Below the pieces are notes generated by a model, which worked only from the letters and a program-made list of their open reading frames with translations, was not told the origin of the DNA and made no database searches. Positions 48,442-56,732 of a stretch of 64,000 bases of DNA are shown piece by piece. The number at the start of each line of letters is the position of its first letter. Position 1 is the first letter of the stretch. The stretch is from Lachnospiraceae bacterium (GTDB lineage: Bacteria > Bacillota > Clostridia > Lachnospirales > Lachnospiraceae): contig JAILHF010000051.1 of the NCBI GenBank assembly GCA_024696005.1, forward strand, positions 521,183-585,182. Direction: 5' to 3'. Both the position numbers and the translations under genes were made by a program.

Positions 48442-48470
48442 TTGCTTTTTCCTGCCCGCTGTGGTATAAT
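48442..48470 (+). promoter_or_regulatory. promoter of the penicillin-binding protein gene
   Basis: Plus strand TTGCTT (48442-48447), 17-base spacer ending TGTGG, perfect TATAAT (48465-48470), 48 bases before the ATG. Confidence 0.88.
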
Positions 48471-48517
48471 GCACCCGCAAAACGTACACAGCCCTTTTGG
48501 GGTATGGAGGTAAGATC

Positions 48518-51148
48518 ATGGACTATTCCCGCGAAGGGATCAAACGAAAACAACGTGAACTGGGCTCCAAAGGCCCCAAGATCAAGAACATGCTCGGGCT
48601 CAACGTGATCAAGGCCTCGTTGATCTGCGCTTTTTCCGCTGCCATCATAGGCGCCTGCCTCGGCATAGGGATGTTCAAGGGCATCCTGGCTTCCACGCCG
48701 GATATCTCGACCATCAACGTGACACCCACCGGATATGCCACCAATCTCTACGACAGCGAAGGCCACCTGCTCACAAAGCTCGTTGCCGAGAATTCCAACC
48801 GTACCTATGTCGGCATGGACAAGATCCCCAAGGTCGTGGCGAACGCCTTTGTCGCGATCGAGGACGAGCGTTTCTATCAGCATAACGGCATCGACATCAA
48901 GTCCATCATGCGTGCGGCGGCTGCCGGTCTGAGAAACAAGCTGCATTTTTCCCAGGGAGGCAGTACCCTCACCCAGCAGCTGATCAAGAACAACGTCTTC
49001 ACCAACTTCTCCAAAGAGGAAGGATTTGAGAAATACAAACGTAAGATCCAGGAGCAGGCCCTGGCCATCGAGCTTGAAAAGCGCCTGACCAAGGACGAGA
49101 TCCTCGAGCTCTACTTAAATACCATCAACCTCGGGCACAACACTCTGGGCGTGCAGGCCGCTTCCATGCGCTACTTCGGCAAACCGGTCTATGAGCTGAA
49201 CCTTTCCGAAGCAGCCACGATCGCCGGCATCACCAAGAACCCCTCCGCGCTCGATCCCATCTCCCACCCGGAGAAGAATGCGGAGCGCCGCGAGAGCGTC
49301 CTGAAGAAGATGTACGAACTCGGCTACATCACCAAGGATGAATACGAAGATGCCCTGGCCGATGATGTATACGCCCGCATCACCGAAACAAACGTGCAGG
49401 CAAGCGAAGAAGGCGTATATACCTATTATGAAGACGCCGTGATCGATGTGGTCGCCAGGGACCTGACCGAGATGCTGATCGCCGAGGGATACACCGAGAC
49501 GCAGGCTTCCACCCGTGCCTATAACATGCTTTACAGCAGCGGCCTTTCGATCTATACCTGTCAGGATACCCGCATCCAGAAGATCTGCGATGACATCTAC
49601 TCCAACGAGGAGAATTATCCCGACAGCACCAAATGGCTGCTTTCCTACCGTCTCACCATACAGCAGGCGGACGGAACGCAGAAGAACATCTCCTCCGAGA
49701 TGTACAAGGCACATTTCAAGGAACAGAATAATGCTTTCAACATGATCTACGCTTCCCAGGATGACGCCTATGCGGCGATCAAGGAATTCCAGGAAGAGAC
49801 CATGAAGCCGGGCGACGAGATCCTCGCGGAGAGCATCTCGCTGACTCCCCAGCCTCAGGTCTCCCTGACCGTTGAGGACCACACGACCGGTCATGTCGTG
49901 GCTATGATCGGCGGCCGGGGCGTAAAGGAATCCAGCCGTTCCTTAAACCGCGCGTTTTCCACCACCAGACAGCCCGGAAGCTGCTTCAAGGTGGTCGGCG
50001 TTTACGCGGCTGCTCTCGATTCCGCCGGCATCACGCTCGCGGACATGTTTGACGACGCGCCGTTCAAGTATTCCACCGGCCGTCCGGTCAAAAACTGGTA
50101 CGGTTCCAATGTCTATTACGGTCCCTGCTCCGTCCGTTACGGTATCGAGCAGTCCCTGAACATCATCGCGATCAAATGCCTTACCGTGATAGGCCCCCAG
50201 CTGGGGATCGATTACCTGAAGCAGTTCGGGATCTCAACGATGGTGGAACGCCGCGTGACCTCCGACGGCCGCGTGGTATCCGATGTAAACCAGGCCATGG
50301 CACTGGGCGGCATCACGGACGGCGTCACCAACATGGAACTGAACGCCGCCTATGCCACCATCGCCAACAAAGGCATGTACATGGAGCCCCTGCTCTATAC
50401 CAAGATCGTGGACCATGACGGAAAGGTACTGATCGACAAGACCAAGACCCAGGACCAGCACCGCGTGCTGAAAGAGACCACGGCCTTCCTTCTCACGGAT
50501 GCCATGGTGGACGTGGTGACCAAGGGAACCGGTACCGCCGTGAACTTCGGAAACATGGCGATCGCCGGCAAGACCGGTACCACCTCCTCCAACAAGGACC
50601 TTTGGTTCGCGGGCTTCACGCCCTACTACACCGCCACTACCTGGACCGGCTATGACAACAACGTGGATGTGCCTTCCAGCGACCGCATGCTCTCCAAGAC
50701 CATGTGGAAAGCCGTGATGTCGGCCCTGCATGAAGGGCTCGACAAAAAGGTGTTCGAGGTCCCGCCCGGGATCGTGACAGCCACGGTCTGCTCCGCTTCG
50801 GGCAAGCTGCCCATCGCGGGGCTCTGCGACGGAACCCTCCGCACGGAGTACTTTGCCGAAGGGACCGTGCCACATGACACCTGTAATGTCCACTATACCG
50901 GAGATGTGTGCGCCGCGACCGGCCTTCCGGCCGACGCCCTCTGCCCGTTCAAGCTGCCGGGCGTGCTGACCCTGCCGCTGCCGGAACACCCGAACCTATG
51001 GGCCGGTTCCGAAAAGGAGAACGGCAACGTGACCTCCTGTCCGCATAACGCCGCCTTCTTCGCCGACCCGAATTACCGGGCGATCCTGGAAGAGCAGCGC
51101 TCGATCCTGGCCGGAAACGGCATGGAATTCTCCCTGGACGGCTACTGA
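48518..51148 (+). CDS. class A penicillin-binding protein (glycosyltransferase-transpeptidase)
   Basis: 876 residues from ATG at 48518 with GGAGG 7 bases upstream. A cytoplasmic basic tail and one membrane helix (about 32-56) precede a GT51 domain with the catalytic Glu115 in EDERFY and GGSTLTQQLIKN, and a transpeptidase domain with Ser488-x-x-Lys491, Ser546-x-Asn548 and Lys685-Thr-Gly-Thr. It polymerises lipid II and cross-links peptidoglycan outside the membrane. An unusually long linker lies between the two domains (about 300-460), and a C-terminal Cys-containing tail follows. Own promoter upstream and a strong terminator downstream. Gene symbol (pbpA, ponA or mrcA type) cannot be fixed. 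Confidence 0.96.
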   Translation: MDYSREGIKRKQRELGSKGPKIKNMLGLNVIKASLICAFSAAIIGACLGIGMFKGILASTPDISTINVTPTGYATNLYDSEGHLLTKLVAENSNRTYVGMDKIPKVVANAFVAIEDERFYQHNGIDIKSIMRAAAAGLRNKLHFSQGGSTLTQQLIKNNVFTNFSKEEGFEKYKRKIQEQALAIELEKRLTKDEILELYLNTINLGHNTLGVQAASMRYFGKPVYELNLSEAATIAGITKNPSALDPISHPEKNAERRESVLKKMYELGYITKDEYEDALADDVYARITETNVQASEEGVYTYYEDAVIDVVARDLTEMLIAEGYTETQASTRAYNMLYSSGLSIYTCQDTRIQKICDDIYSNEENYPDSTKWLLSYRLTIQQADGTQKNISSEMYKAHFKEQNNAFNMIYASQDDAYAAIKEFQEETMKPGDEILAESISLTPQPQVSLTVEDHTTGHVVAMIGGRGVKESSRSLNRAFSTTRQPGSCFKVVGVYAAALDSAGITLADMFDDAPFKYSTGRPVKNWYGSNVYYGPCSVRYGIEQSLNIIAIKCLTVIGPQLGIDYLKQFGISTMVERRVTSDGRVVSDVNQAMALGGITDGVTNMELNAAYATIANKGMYMEPLLYTKIVDHDGKVLIDKTKTQDQHRVLKETTAFLLTDAMVDVVTKGTGTAVNFGNMAIAGKTGTTSSNKDLWFAGFTPYYTATTWTGYDNNVDVPSSDRMLSKTMWKAVMSALHEGLDKKVFEVPPGIVTATVCSASGKLPIAGLCDGTLRTEYFAEGTVPHDTCNVHYTGDVCAATGLPADALCPFKLPGVLTLPLPEHPNLWAGSEKENGNVTSCPHNAAFFADPNYRAILEEQRSILAGNGMEFSLDGY

Positions 51149-51166
51149 TCCCGGCATTAACTGAAA

Positions 51167-51202
51167 TCAAAAACCCCGCTCTCTGCGAGCGGGGTTTTTA
51201 TT
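51167..51202. terminator. terminator after the penicillin-binding protein gene
   Basis: AAAAACCCCGCTC TCTGC GAGCGGGGTTTTT stem with a T run on the plus strand and an A run on the left, 20 bases after the stop. Confidence 0.93.
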
Positions 51203-51246
51203 TGCTCTTGTTTTGTCACGATCCCGTCCGTCCGGATCATGCTCCT

Positions 51247-51660
51247 TTATTCTTTCTGATCGATGTACTCGTTGAAGATATACCCTTCGCTGCCGCGGTA
51301 TTCGATCTTGCTCCAGCCGCTTTCCATTGTTTCGATCAGCTTGTATTCGTCGCCTTTCGAGGCCACACCCAGCACATCGAAGCTCGTCCCCGCCCCGCTG
51401 CGGATATTTACCGTATCGGTGTTCACCACAACGATCACGGGTTCCTCGGGCACTTCCTCCTCTTCCGGGGCCGCCTCCGTCGGTGTCGCCTCTTCCTCCG
51501 TCACGCGGTCCGAAACGACCGGCGGCACTTCCATAGCCACTTCCTGCTCAACGGCAGCCGGTTCCCCTCTCCGCACGATCATCACGATCAGGAAGATGAT
51601 GGTGATCACAAGCAGAACGATAAATGCGTCCAATACAATGCTGAGTGTTTTCTTTCTCAT
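51247..51660 (-). CDS. membrane-anchored bacterial SH3 (SH3b) protein
   Basis: 137 residues. One membrane helix at about 8-30, an acidic, Glu/Pro-rich linker (about 31-75), and a single SH3b domain (about 78-137) with NIRSGAGTSFDVLG and GWSKIEY..SEGYIFNEYI. Topology puts the SH3b domain outside, where such domains usually bind peptidoglycan or peptides. ATG follows GGGAG by 6 bases. It is convergent to the penicillin-binding protein gene; a cell-wall connection is plausible but not shown. Confidence 0.88.
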   Translation of the reverse strand: MRKKTLSIVLDAFIVLLVITIIFLIVMIVRRGEPAAVEQEVAMEVPPVVSDRVTEEEATPTEAAPEEEEVPEEPVIVVVNTDTVNIRSGAGTSFDVLGVASKGDEYKLIETMESGWSKIEYRGSEGYIFNEYIDQKE

Positions 51661-51713
51661 GATTTTCTCCCTTTTCAGTCCCGAGCCCGGCCCGGGGCAT
51701 CTTTTTACAGAAG

Positions 51714-51744
51714 TTCACGTTCCGTGGCCAGCCACTGAACGTGA
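51714..51744. repeat. imperfect inverted repeat next to repeat copy B
   Basis: Arms of about 15 bases (GTTCACGTTCCGTGGC and GCCACTGAACGTGAC) around a 2-base centre, just before the dispersed repeat. Confidence 0.6.
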
Positions 51745-51849
51745 CGCGCTTGCCGCCTCTGCATAATCGGCTTCGCCGATAGGCGGCAAGCCTGCCGGCC
51801 CAAGCGCCGGCCCGTAGCCACGCAGCAGAGTGCGTGGCTCGGGACTGAA
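51745..51849. repeat. dispersed palindromic repeat, copy B
   Basis: CTTGCCGCCT...AGGCGGCAAG at 51749-51790 with an inner ATCGGC TTC GCCGAT, then AGCCACGC...GCGTGGCT at 51816-51839. It matches copy A upstream of ilvE over about 90 bases and lies between the SH3b and PAS genes. Confidence 0.87.
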
Positions 51850-51855
51850 CAGCAA

Positions 51856-53778
51856 CTACAGAAGTTCCCGTTCCGAGTCACGGGCCATGATCAGCACGCG
51901 GCGCTTCCCCATGTCCTCGAAAAAGTGGAAGCCGTACATGAACAGACGGTATCCGTCCGCTGTCATGCGCCGGAAAAACATGTGGGATACGGTCTTCCCT
52001 TCCCGGAATGTCTCCTGCAGGTTTTCTTCCGAGCAGACCATCAGAAACATGGGCAAGTCATCGGGATGGATCGGCACCAGCTCACGGAAACGCTCCGTAT
52101 GCATGCCGCAGTCCAGGCTGTTTTCCCGCACCAGACGCTCCCCGTCAAAAAGCAGCGTGTAGATCTGGTCGCTCTCGATATCATATTCAAACATGTAGTC
52201 GTAATCCGCCAGAAGAACGGAATTATAGAGCAGCGACATTTCCCTCTGTTCCATCACATCCGTATAATCTTCGAATACAAGAACCACTTCATCGCTCTTT
52301 CCGTTCCCGCTCAAAGGATGAATGATCATGCGGATCCACTCGTTCTCCACGGTACGGTAGATGTATTCGATCCTGCTGTTGTCTTCGGGGCGTTTCTTGA
52401 GCTCCTCAAACGACAGATGGCTCTTGAAGGCTTCCCGGTACTGCTCCAGCACATATGCCCGTGCGTATTGGCCGATGACGCCCTCCAGGGATTTGAACTG
52501 CTTCTGGAGATAGCGGTATTTCTGCGGCAGCTTGATCGAATGGAAGCTTCCGTCCTTCAGATTCATGAAAAATATCGCCCGCAGCTGCGAAGAAAGGATG
52601 TCGATGATGATGGATTTCTCGTCACGCTCCGCTTCCACGCGCTTGCTTTCGGTCACATCCATGAACGTGATGACACACTTGTCCTCCATCCCCTGCATGT
52701 AGGGCGGCCGGAAAGCCGTGACACTGACCCAGCTCTCCTCCTCGTTCAGGGCGGAGAGATACTCTCTTGCCACATTTTCCGCATCCCCCGAAAAGGCCTC
52801 CGCAAGGGCCCCGATCGAAAAGCTCGCCTGCAGATCCCGCTTCTGTCCTTCATCGGGGATAAACTCCGAAGTAATGGTAAGCAGCGTATCGGCATTTCCC
52901 TCTTTCGGGATGCCGAAGATCAGCTGGTCTTCTTTTACGGTCGTATATTCCCCGCTCACAAGATCCAGCAGGTAGATCGAACGGTAGATATTGCCGATCG
53001 AATTCAGGATGATCTCACTTTCGCGTTCCTTATGATTCAGGGAAATCTCACCCTGCACATCGCGCTCCGTGCAGATGATGCGTCCCTTCAGCTCATCGGG
53101 ACGGCGGAAACGCAGCTCCATCCAGCGGTATTCCTCCCCCTGACGGCTGCGGTACTGAAAAGCGTAATCACCTCTTGCCAGCCTGTCCCTTACCTCCAGC
53201 GGCTCCAGAAAACGGTTCAGCTCCTCCGCATCCTCCGGATGGGCATGTTCGCTGATCAGTTCCTTTTTCCATTCCTCAAAATGCACGGGATGGTAATATA
53301 CCGCCCGGTAATGCCCTTCGCTGCCGTCCGCCGGCGGCTTGAGCAGTGTGGTCACATCGCCCTTGATCATGTCGATCAGAAAGATATGGCGGAAATCCTG
53401 TCCCAGAAGCTTGAAGATCTTGTCCCGTTCCTCTTCTTCCTCATCGTCCACATGGGCGGTGATCAGGAACGAATAGGCCAGGATCCCCTGGCTCCAGACG
53501 ACCTTGCTGACCGTCACATTGCGCCTTTTCCCGAAGGGCGACTGTTCCACCACATAGCGGTAGGTCCCGCCCTCGTTGCAGCGCGTGTTGGCCTTCTGGT
53601 AATCCTCCATGTCCCAGACCTGTGATACAGGAGATCCCGTATGCGCATTGGTCAAAACCGTCACCAGATGATTGCAGTAAAGGATGGAACCATCCCTTCC
53701 GCTCACCACGAAAACGGCCACATCATCCGCATTGTCCAGGACATGCATCATGCCCCAGAATTCTTTCATGTCACTCAT
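51856..53778 (-). CDS. multi-PAS sensor-like protein without an output domain
   Basis: 640 residues, with at least four PAS-like segments (about 15-110, 125-245, 260-390 and 395-500, with a further one near 520-635). A PAC-like TFMDVTESKR.EAERDE boundary is visible near 375-390. No GGDEF, EAL, kinase, HTH or membrane segment is found, so it is a soluble cytoplasmic protein with sensory folds only. The repeated HPED/HPDDL acidic pattern resembles Lachnospiraceae PAS proteins usually joined to GGDEF. It starts 12 bases after pepD and is probably co-transcribed. Function unknown; loss of a former output domain is one explanation. Confidence 0.8.
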   Translation of the reverse strand: MSDMKEFWGMMHVLDNADDVAVFVVSGRDGSILYCNHLVTVLTNAHTGSPVSQVWDMEDYQKANTRCNEGGTYRYVVEQSPFGKRRNVTVSKVVWSQGILAYSFLITAHVDDEEEEERDKIFKLLGQDFRHIFLIDMIKGDVTTLLKPPADGSEGHYRAVYYHPVHFEEWKKELISEHAHPEDAEELNRFLEPLEVRDRLARGDYAFQYRSRQGEEYRWMELRFRRPDELKGRIICTERDVQGEISLNHKERESEIILNSIGNIYRSIYLLDLVSGEYTTVKEDQLIFGIPKEGNADTLLTITSEFIPDEGQKRDLQASFSIGALAEAFSGDAENVAREYLSALNEEESWVSVTAFRPPYMQGMEDKCVITFMDVTESKRVEAERDEKSIIIDILSSQLRAIFFMNLKDGSFHSIKLPQKYRYLQKQFKSLEGVIGQYARAYVLEQYREAFKSHLSFEELKKRPEDNSRIEYIYRTVENEWIRMIIHPLSGNGKSDEVVLVFEDYTDVMEQREMSLLYNSVLLADYDYMFEYDIESDQIYTLLFDGERLVRENSLDCGMHTERFRELVPIHPDDLPMFLMVCSEENLQETFREGKTVSHMFFRRMTADGYRLFMYGFHFFEDMGKRRVLIMARDSERELL

Positions 53779-53790
53779 CGCAAACCCCGA

Positions 53791-55257
53791 TCAATCCTTC
53801 CGTTTAAGGATCTCCAGCACGAACTCCCAGGTACGTCCGACGCTGGCGATGTTAAGCTTTTCCCTGGTAGTATGAATATCCTGCATGTCCGGTCCGATCG
53901 AAACCGCATCAAAATCCTCGATCTTTTTTGCAAGCACCCCGCATTCCAGGCCGGCATGGATCACCTCCACCACCGGATCCTTCCCGAACTGCTCGCGGTA
54001 GATCTTTACCATTTTATCACGGAGCGGTGATTTCTCGCGGTACTCCCATTCCGGATAGGAAGCCGAGATCTCCGTATCGGCACCGTTTTCCCGTGCGATG
54101 GAGGCCACTTTATCCCGAAGCTCCTCTGCCGCCGCGCCCTTCATGCTGCGCAGCTCAAAATACGCAGCCACCGCATCCCCTTCGATGCGAAGGATCCCCA
54201 GATTCAGTGAAGTCTCGGTCAGCCCTGCCGGCTCTTTGCACACGGCCTGCACGCCGTCCGGCTCCGCAAGGACCATGCGGGCAAGCTTCTGCGCATAGGC
54301 TGCCGAAGTGCGGCTTTCGACCACTGCTCCCGTTTCCGCATCGTCCCATTCCAGTCCGACCTCCGGATCCTTTTCGCGGTACTCCGCACAGAACTGTTCC
54401 CGGATGCGGCGAAGGCAGGCAGTGGCTTCATCCAGCTTGTCCCGCTCGATGATCACGCACATTTCGGCTTCCGCAGGGATCGCATTGCAGGCCGTTCCTC
54501 CGTTGAGCTCCTGCAGGGCAGCCCCGCTCTCCGTTGCCAGAGCCTCCAGTGCCCGCATCAACAGACGGTTTGCATTCGCCCGTCCCAGATGGATCATCTG
54601 GCCCGAATGACCGCCCTGTCCGCCACGGATGCGGATCCGCACGAGTAAGCCGTTAACATGCGTTTCCTCTCCGGAAACGGCAAAGGGCAGGCGTGCTACC
54701 ACACGTACACCGCCCGCGCAGCCGACCGTAAAGATCCCCTCGTCCTCGGAATCCAGGTTCAAAAGACGTTTTCCCCGAAGGAGCGAGGCATCGAGCCCGA
54801 CGGCTCCGTCCATCCCCACTTCCTCGTTGGTCGTGATCAGCAGCTCCAGCGGCGGATGCGGGATGGTCTTGTCCTGCATGATCGCCATCATCATGGCCAC
54901 GGCGATGCCGTCGTCACCACCCAGGCTGGAATGCTCCGCATAGACCCAGTCACCTTCATAGCCCACCTTGACCGGTGTAACACTCATGTCTACGGACGGA
55001 TCGTCATGAACCGCCACCATATCCATGTGTCCCTGAAGGATCAGCACCGGATCCTGTCTGTAAGCCGGCGGAAATGCCGGAACCCTTACCAGGATATTCT
55101 TTTCCGCATCCTGGATACATTCGTATCCCTGTTTTTCCGCAAAAGCCTTCAGATGATCACTGATCGCATCGATGTGATAGGACCCGTGCGGGATCGCGCA
55201 TATCTGTTCAAATGCCGTAAATACTGCCTCGGGATACAAGCCGTTTAATGCACCCAT
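53791..55257 (-). CDS. pepD: aminoacyl-histidine dipeptidase (PepD, M20C)
   Basis: 488 residues, standard for PepD. M20 metal motifs are intact: QGHMDMVA near 74-81, the bridging GGDDGIAVAM near 112-121, and TTNEEVGMDGA near 139-149; the dimerisation (lid) insert lies between about 200 and 390. It cleaves Xaa-His and other dipeptides in the cytoplasm with two zinc ions. It lies upstream of the PAS gene and downstream of the rplT terminator. ATG at 55257 has a weak AGAAAGAAGG-type site upstream. Confidence 0.95.
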   Translation of the reverse strand: MGALNGLYPEAVFTAFEQICAIPHGSYHIDAISDHLKAFAEKQGYECIQDAEKNILVRVPAFPPAYRQDPVLILQGHMDMVAVHDDPSVDMSVTPVKVGYEGDWVYAEHSSLGGDDGIAVAMMMAIMQDKTIPHPPLELLITTNEEVGMDGAVGLDASLLRGKRLLNLDSEDEGIFTVGCAGGVRVVARLPFAVSGEETHVNGLLVRIRIRGGQGGHSGQMIHLGRANANRLLMRALEALATESGAALQELNGGTACNAIPAEAEMCVIIERDKLDEATACLRRIREQFCAEYREKDPEVGLEWDDAETGAVVESRTSAAYAQKLARMVLAEPDGVQAVCKEPAGLTETSLNLGILRIEGDAVAAYFELRSMKGAAAEELRDKVASIARENGADTEISASYPEWEYREKSPLRDKMVKIYREQFGKDPVVEVIHAGLECGVLAKKIEDFDAVSIGPDMQDIHTTREKLNIASVGRTWEFVLEILKRKD

Positions 55258-55282
55258 CGTTTCCGCCTTCTTTCTCTCTGTA

Positions 55283-55343
55283 TAAATAAAGAGTTATCGG
55301 AGACCGCGGGATCACTCCCGCAGTTCTATGATAACTCTTTTCG
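55283..55343 (-). terminator. terminator of the infC-rpmI-rplT operon
   Basis: Minus strand AGAGTTATC...GATAACTCT outer stem with an inner GCGGGA GTGA TCCCGC, then TTTATTTAT, about 20 bases after rplT. Confidence 0.9.
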
Positions 55344-55362
55344 GATAACAATAAAAGATTTT

Positions 55363-55719
55363 TTATGCGATCTTGCTCTTTGCCAGTTCTGCCAGTGCGC
55401 TGAAGCCCTGCGCATCGCTGACGGCAAGCTCGGAAAGCATCTTGCGGTTGATGTCCACTTCCGCAAGCTTGAGTCCGTGCATGAACTTGCTGTAGGAAAG
55501 TCCGTTCATGCGGGCCGCTGCATTGATACGTGCGATCCAAAGCTGACGGAACTGACGCTTTCTCTCCTTGCGTCCTGCATACGCGCTTGCAAGAGCCCGC
55601 ATCACGGACTGCTTTGCCACACGATACTGCTTGGAACGGGCACCTCTGTAGCCCTTTGCCAGCTTCAATACTCTGTTATGCTTCTTCTTGGCGTTAACGC
55701 CACCCTTGATCCTAGCCAT
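55363..55719 (-). CDS. rplT: 50S ribosomal protein L20
   Basis: 118 residues, normal length. The N-terminal basic tail [19 protein letters not shown] and the [17 protein letters not shown] helix match L20. It is needed for 50S assembly by binding 23S rRNA early, and in many bacteria also represses its own operon by binding the infC leader or mRNA. It is the last gene of infC-rpmI-rplT, 42 bases after rpmI, with GGAGG upstream of the ATG. Confidence 0.98.
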   Translation of the reverse strand: MARIKGGVNAKKKHNRVLKLAKGYRGARSKQYRVAKQSVMRALASAYAGRKERKRQFRQLWIARINAAARMNGLSYSKFMHGLKLAEVDINRKMLSELAVSDAQGFSALAELAKSKIA

Positions 55720-55761
55720 TTTTTTCTACCTCCGATCGAATTATTCGTTCCCTTACAAGAC

Positions 55762-55959
55762 TCAGATGTAAGGAAGGATCTTCTTCATGTTCTTTGCGTT
55801 CGTAGGATCCGTTACGATATCCTGGCGCAGATTACGCTTTCTCTTGGTGCTCTTCTTCGTCAGAATGTGGCTCTTATACGCCTTGTTGCGGACCAGCTTA
55901 CCGGTACCGGAAAGCTTAAATCTCTTTGCCGCTGCTCTGCTTGTTTTCATCTTAGGCAT
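55762..55959 (-). CDS. rpmI: 50S ribosomal protein L35
   Basis: 65 residues. [15 protein letters not shown] start and the KRKRNLRQ segment are typical of L35, a small, very basic large-subunit protein. It lies between infC and rplT as in most bacteria. Confidence 0.98.
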   Translation of the reverse strand: MPKMKTSRAAAKRFKLSGTGKLVRNKAYKSHILTKKSTKRKRNLRQDIVTDPTNAKNMKKILPYI

Positions 55960-56021
55960 TTTCTTTTCCCTCCTGTTTACCTTCTATTGCATTCAAAGGG
56001 CGCAAGTCCCCGATTGCATCG

Positions 56022-56531
56022 TTATGATTTCTTTGCGGCCAGGAACATGGTCATGGTCCTGCCCTCCACCTTCGGTGCCTTTTCGATCGTCGCAATGTCC
56101 GAAAGCTCCTCAGCCACATCATCCAGTATATGCTTGGAATTCGCCATGTGTGCCATTTCACGTCCGCGGAAACGAAGCGTCATCTTTACGCGGTCTCCCT
56201 TTGTAAGGAACTTTCTGGCCGCTGCGGTCTTGGTGTTCAGATCGTTGGTATCAATGTTCGGCGAAAGCCTGATCTCCTTGATCTCCACGACATGCTGCTT
56301 TTTCTTGGCCTCTTTGTCCCTGCGCTTCTGTTCATAGCAGAACTTTCCGTAGTCCACCACACGGCATACCGGCGGTTTTGCTGTAGGCGCGATCATCACC
56401 AGATCCACCTCTGCGTCGTCCGCGAGCTTCTGGGCCGCCTGGATGCTCATCACTCCCAGCTGTTCCCCGTCCACACCGATCACACGCACTTCCTTTTCCC
56501 TGATCTGACCGTTGATCAATAAATCGCTAAT
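56022..56531 (-). CDS. infC: translation initiation factor IF-3, AUU start
   Basis: 169 residues if started at ATT (56531-56529). The in-frame codons are ATT AGC GAT TTA TTG ATC AAC, and GAGAGGGGG lies 9 bases before the ATT; the TTG at 56519 is 21 bases from that site and would cut off the usual residues before LLIN. IF-3 genes are known to use AUU so that IF-3, which discriminates against it, limits its own synthesis. Both IF-3 domains are present: LLING.IR..EVRVIG..GEQLG, VCRVVDYGKFCYEQ, and the C-terminal IKEIRLSPNID and VEGRTMTMFL. IF-3 checks start codons on the 30S subunit. Heads the infC-rpmI-rplT operon. Confidence 0.95.
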   Translation of the reverse strand: MSDLLINGQIREKEVRVIGVDGEQLGVMSIQAAQKLADDAEVDLVMIAPTAKPPVCRVVDYGKFCYEQKRRDKEAKKKQHVVEIKEIRLSPNIDTNDLNTKTAAARKFLTKGDRVKMTLRFRGREMAHMANSKHILDDVAEELSDIATIEKAPKVEGRTMTMFLAAKKS

Positions 56532-56562
56532 TGCTTTTTACCCCCTCTCTCCAAAGGACGAT

Positions 56563-56593
56563 GATAAAAAAAGATACCGCCAATGCAGTATCT
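56563..56593 (-). terminator. leader terminator upstream of infC (candidate attenuator)
   Basis: Minus strand AGATACTGC ATT GGCGGTATCT stem followed by TTTTTTTATC, within the infC leader about 35 bases before the start. In Bacillus an equivalent leader terminator is controlled by L20; an alternative pairing upstream is not resolved here. Confidence 0.75.
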
Positions 56594-56703
56594 CTCCCCG
56601 TTTCAATATAGGAACGGCAAACGATCGCCGTACTTTCCATATCGTAACGCCTGAAGCACATTTGCCGCAGGGTGAGAGCTGATACTCTACTTGGCACTCC
56701 GAT

Positions 56704-56732
56704 AAGATAACATAATGCCGCGCATTCGTCAA
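56704..56732 (-). promoter_or_regulatory. promoter of the infC operon
   Basis: Minus strand TTGACG (56732-56727), 17-base spacer, TATCTT (56709-56704), about 110 bases before the leader terminator. It overlaps the last codons of the preceding membrane protein gene. Confidence 0.75.
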
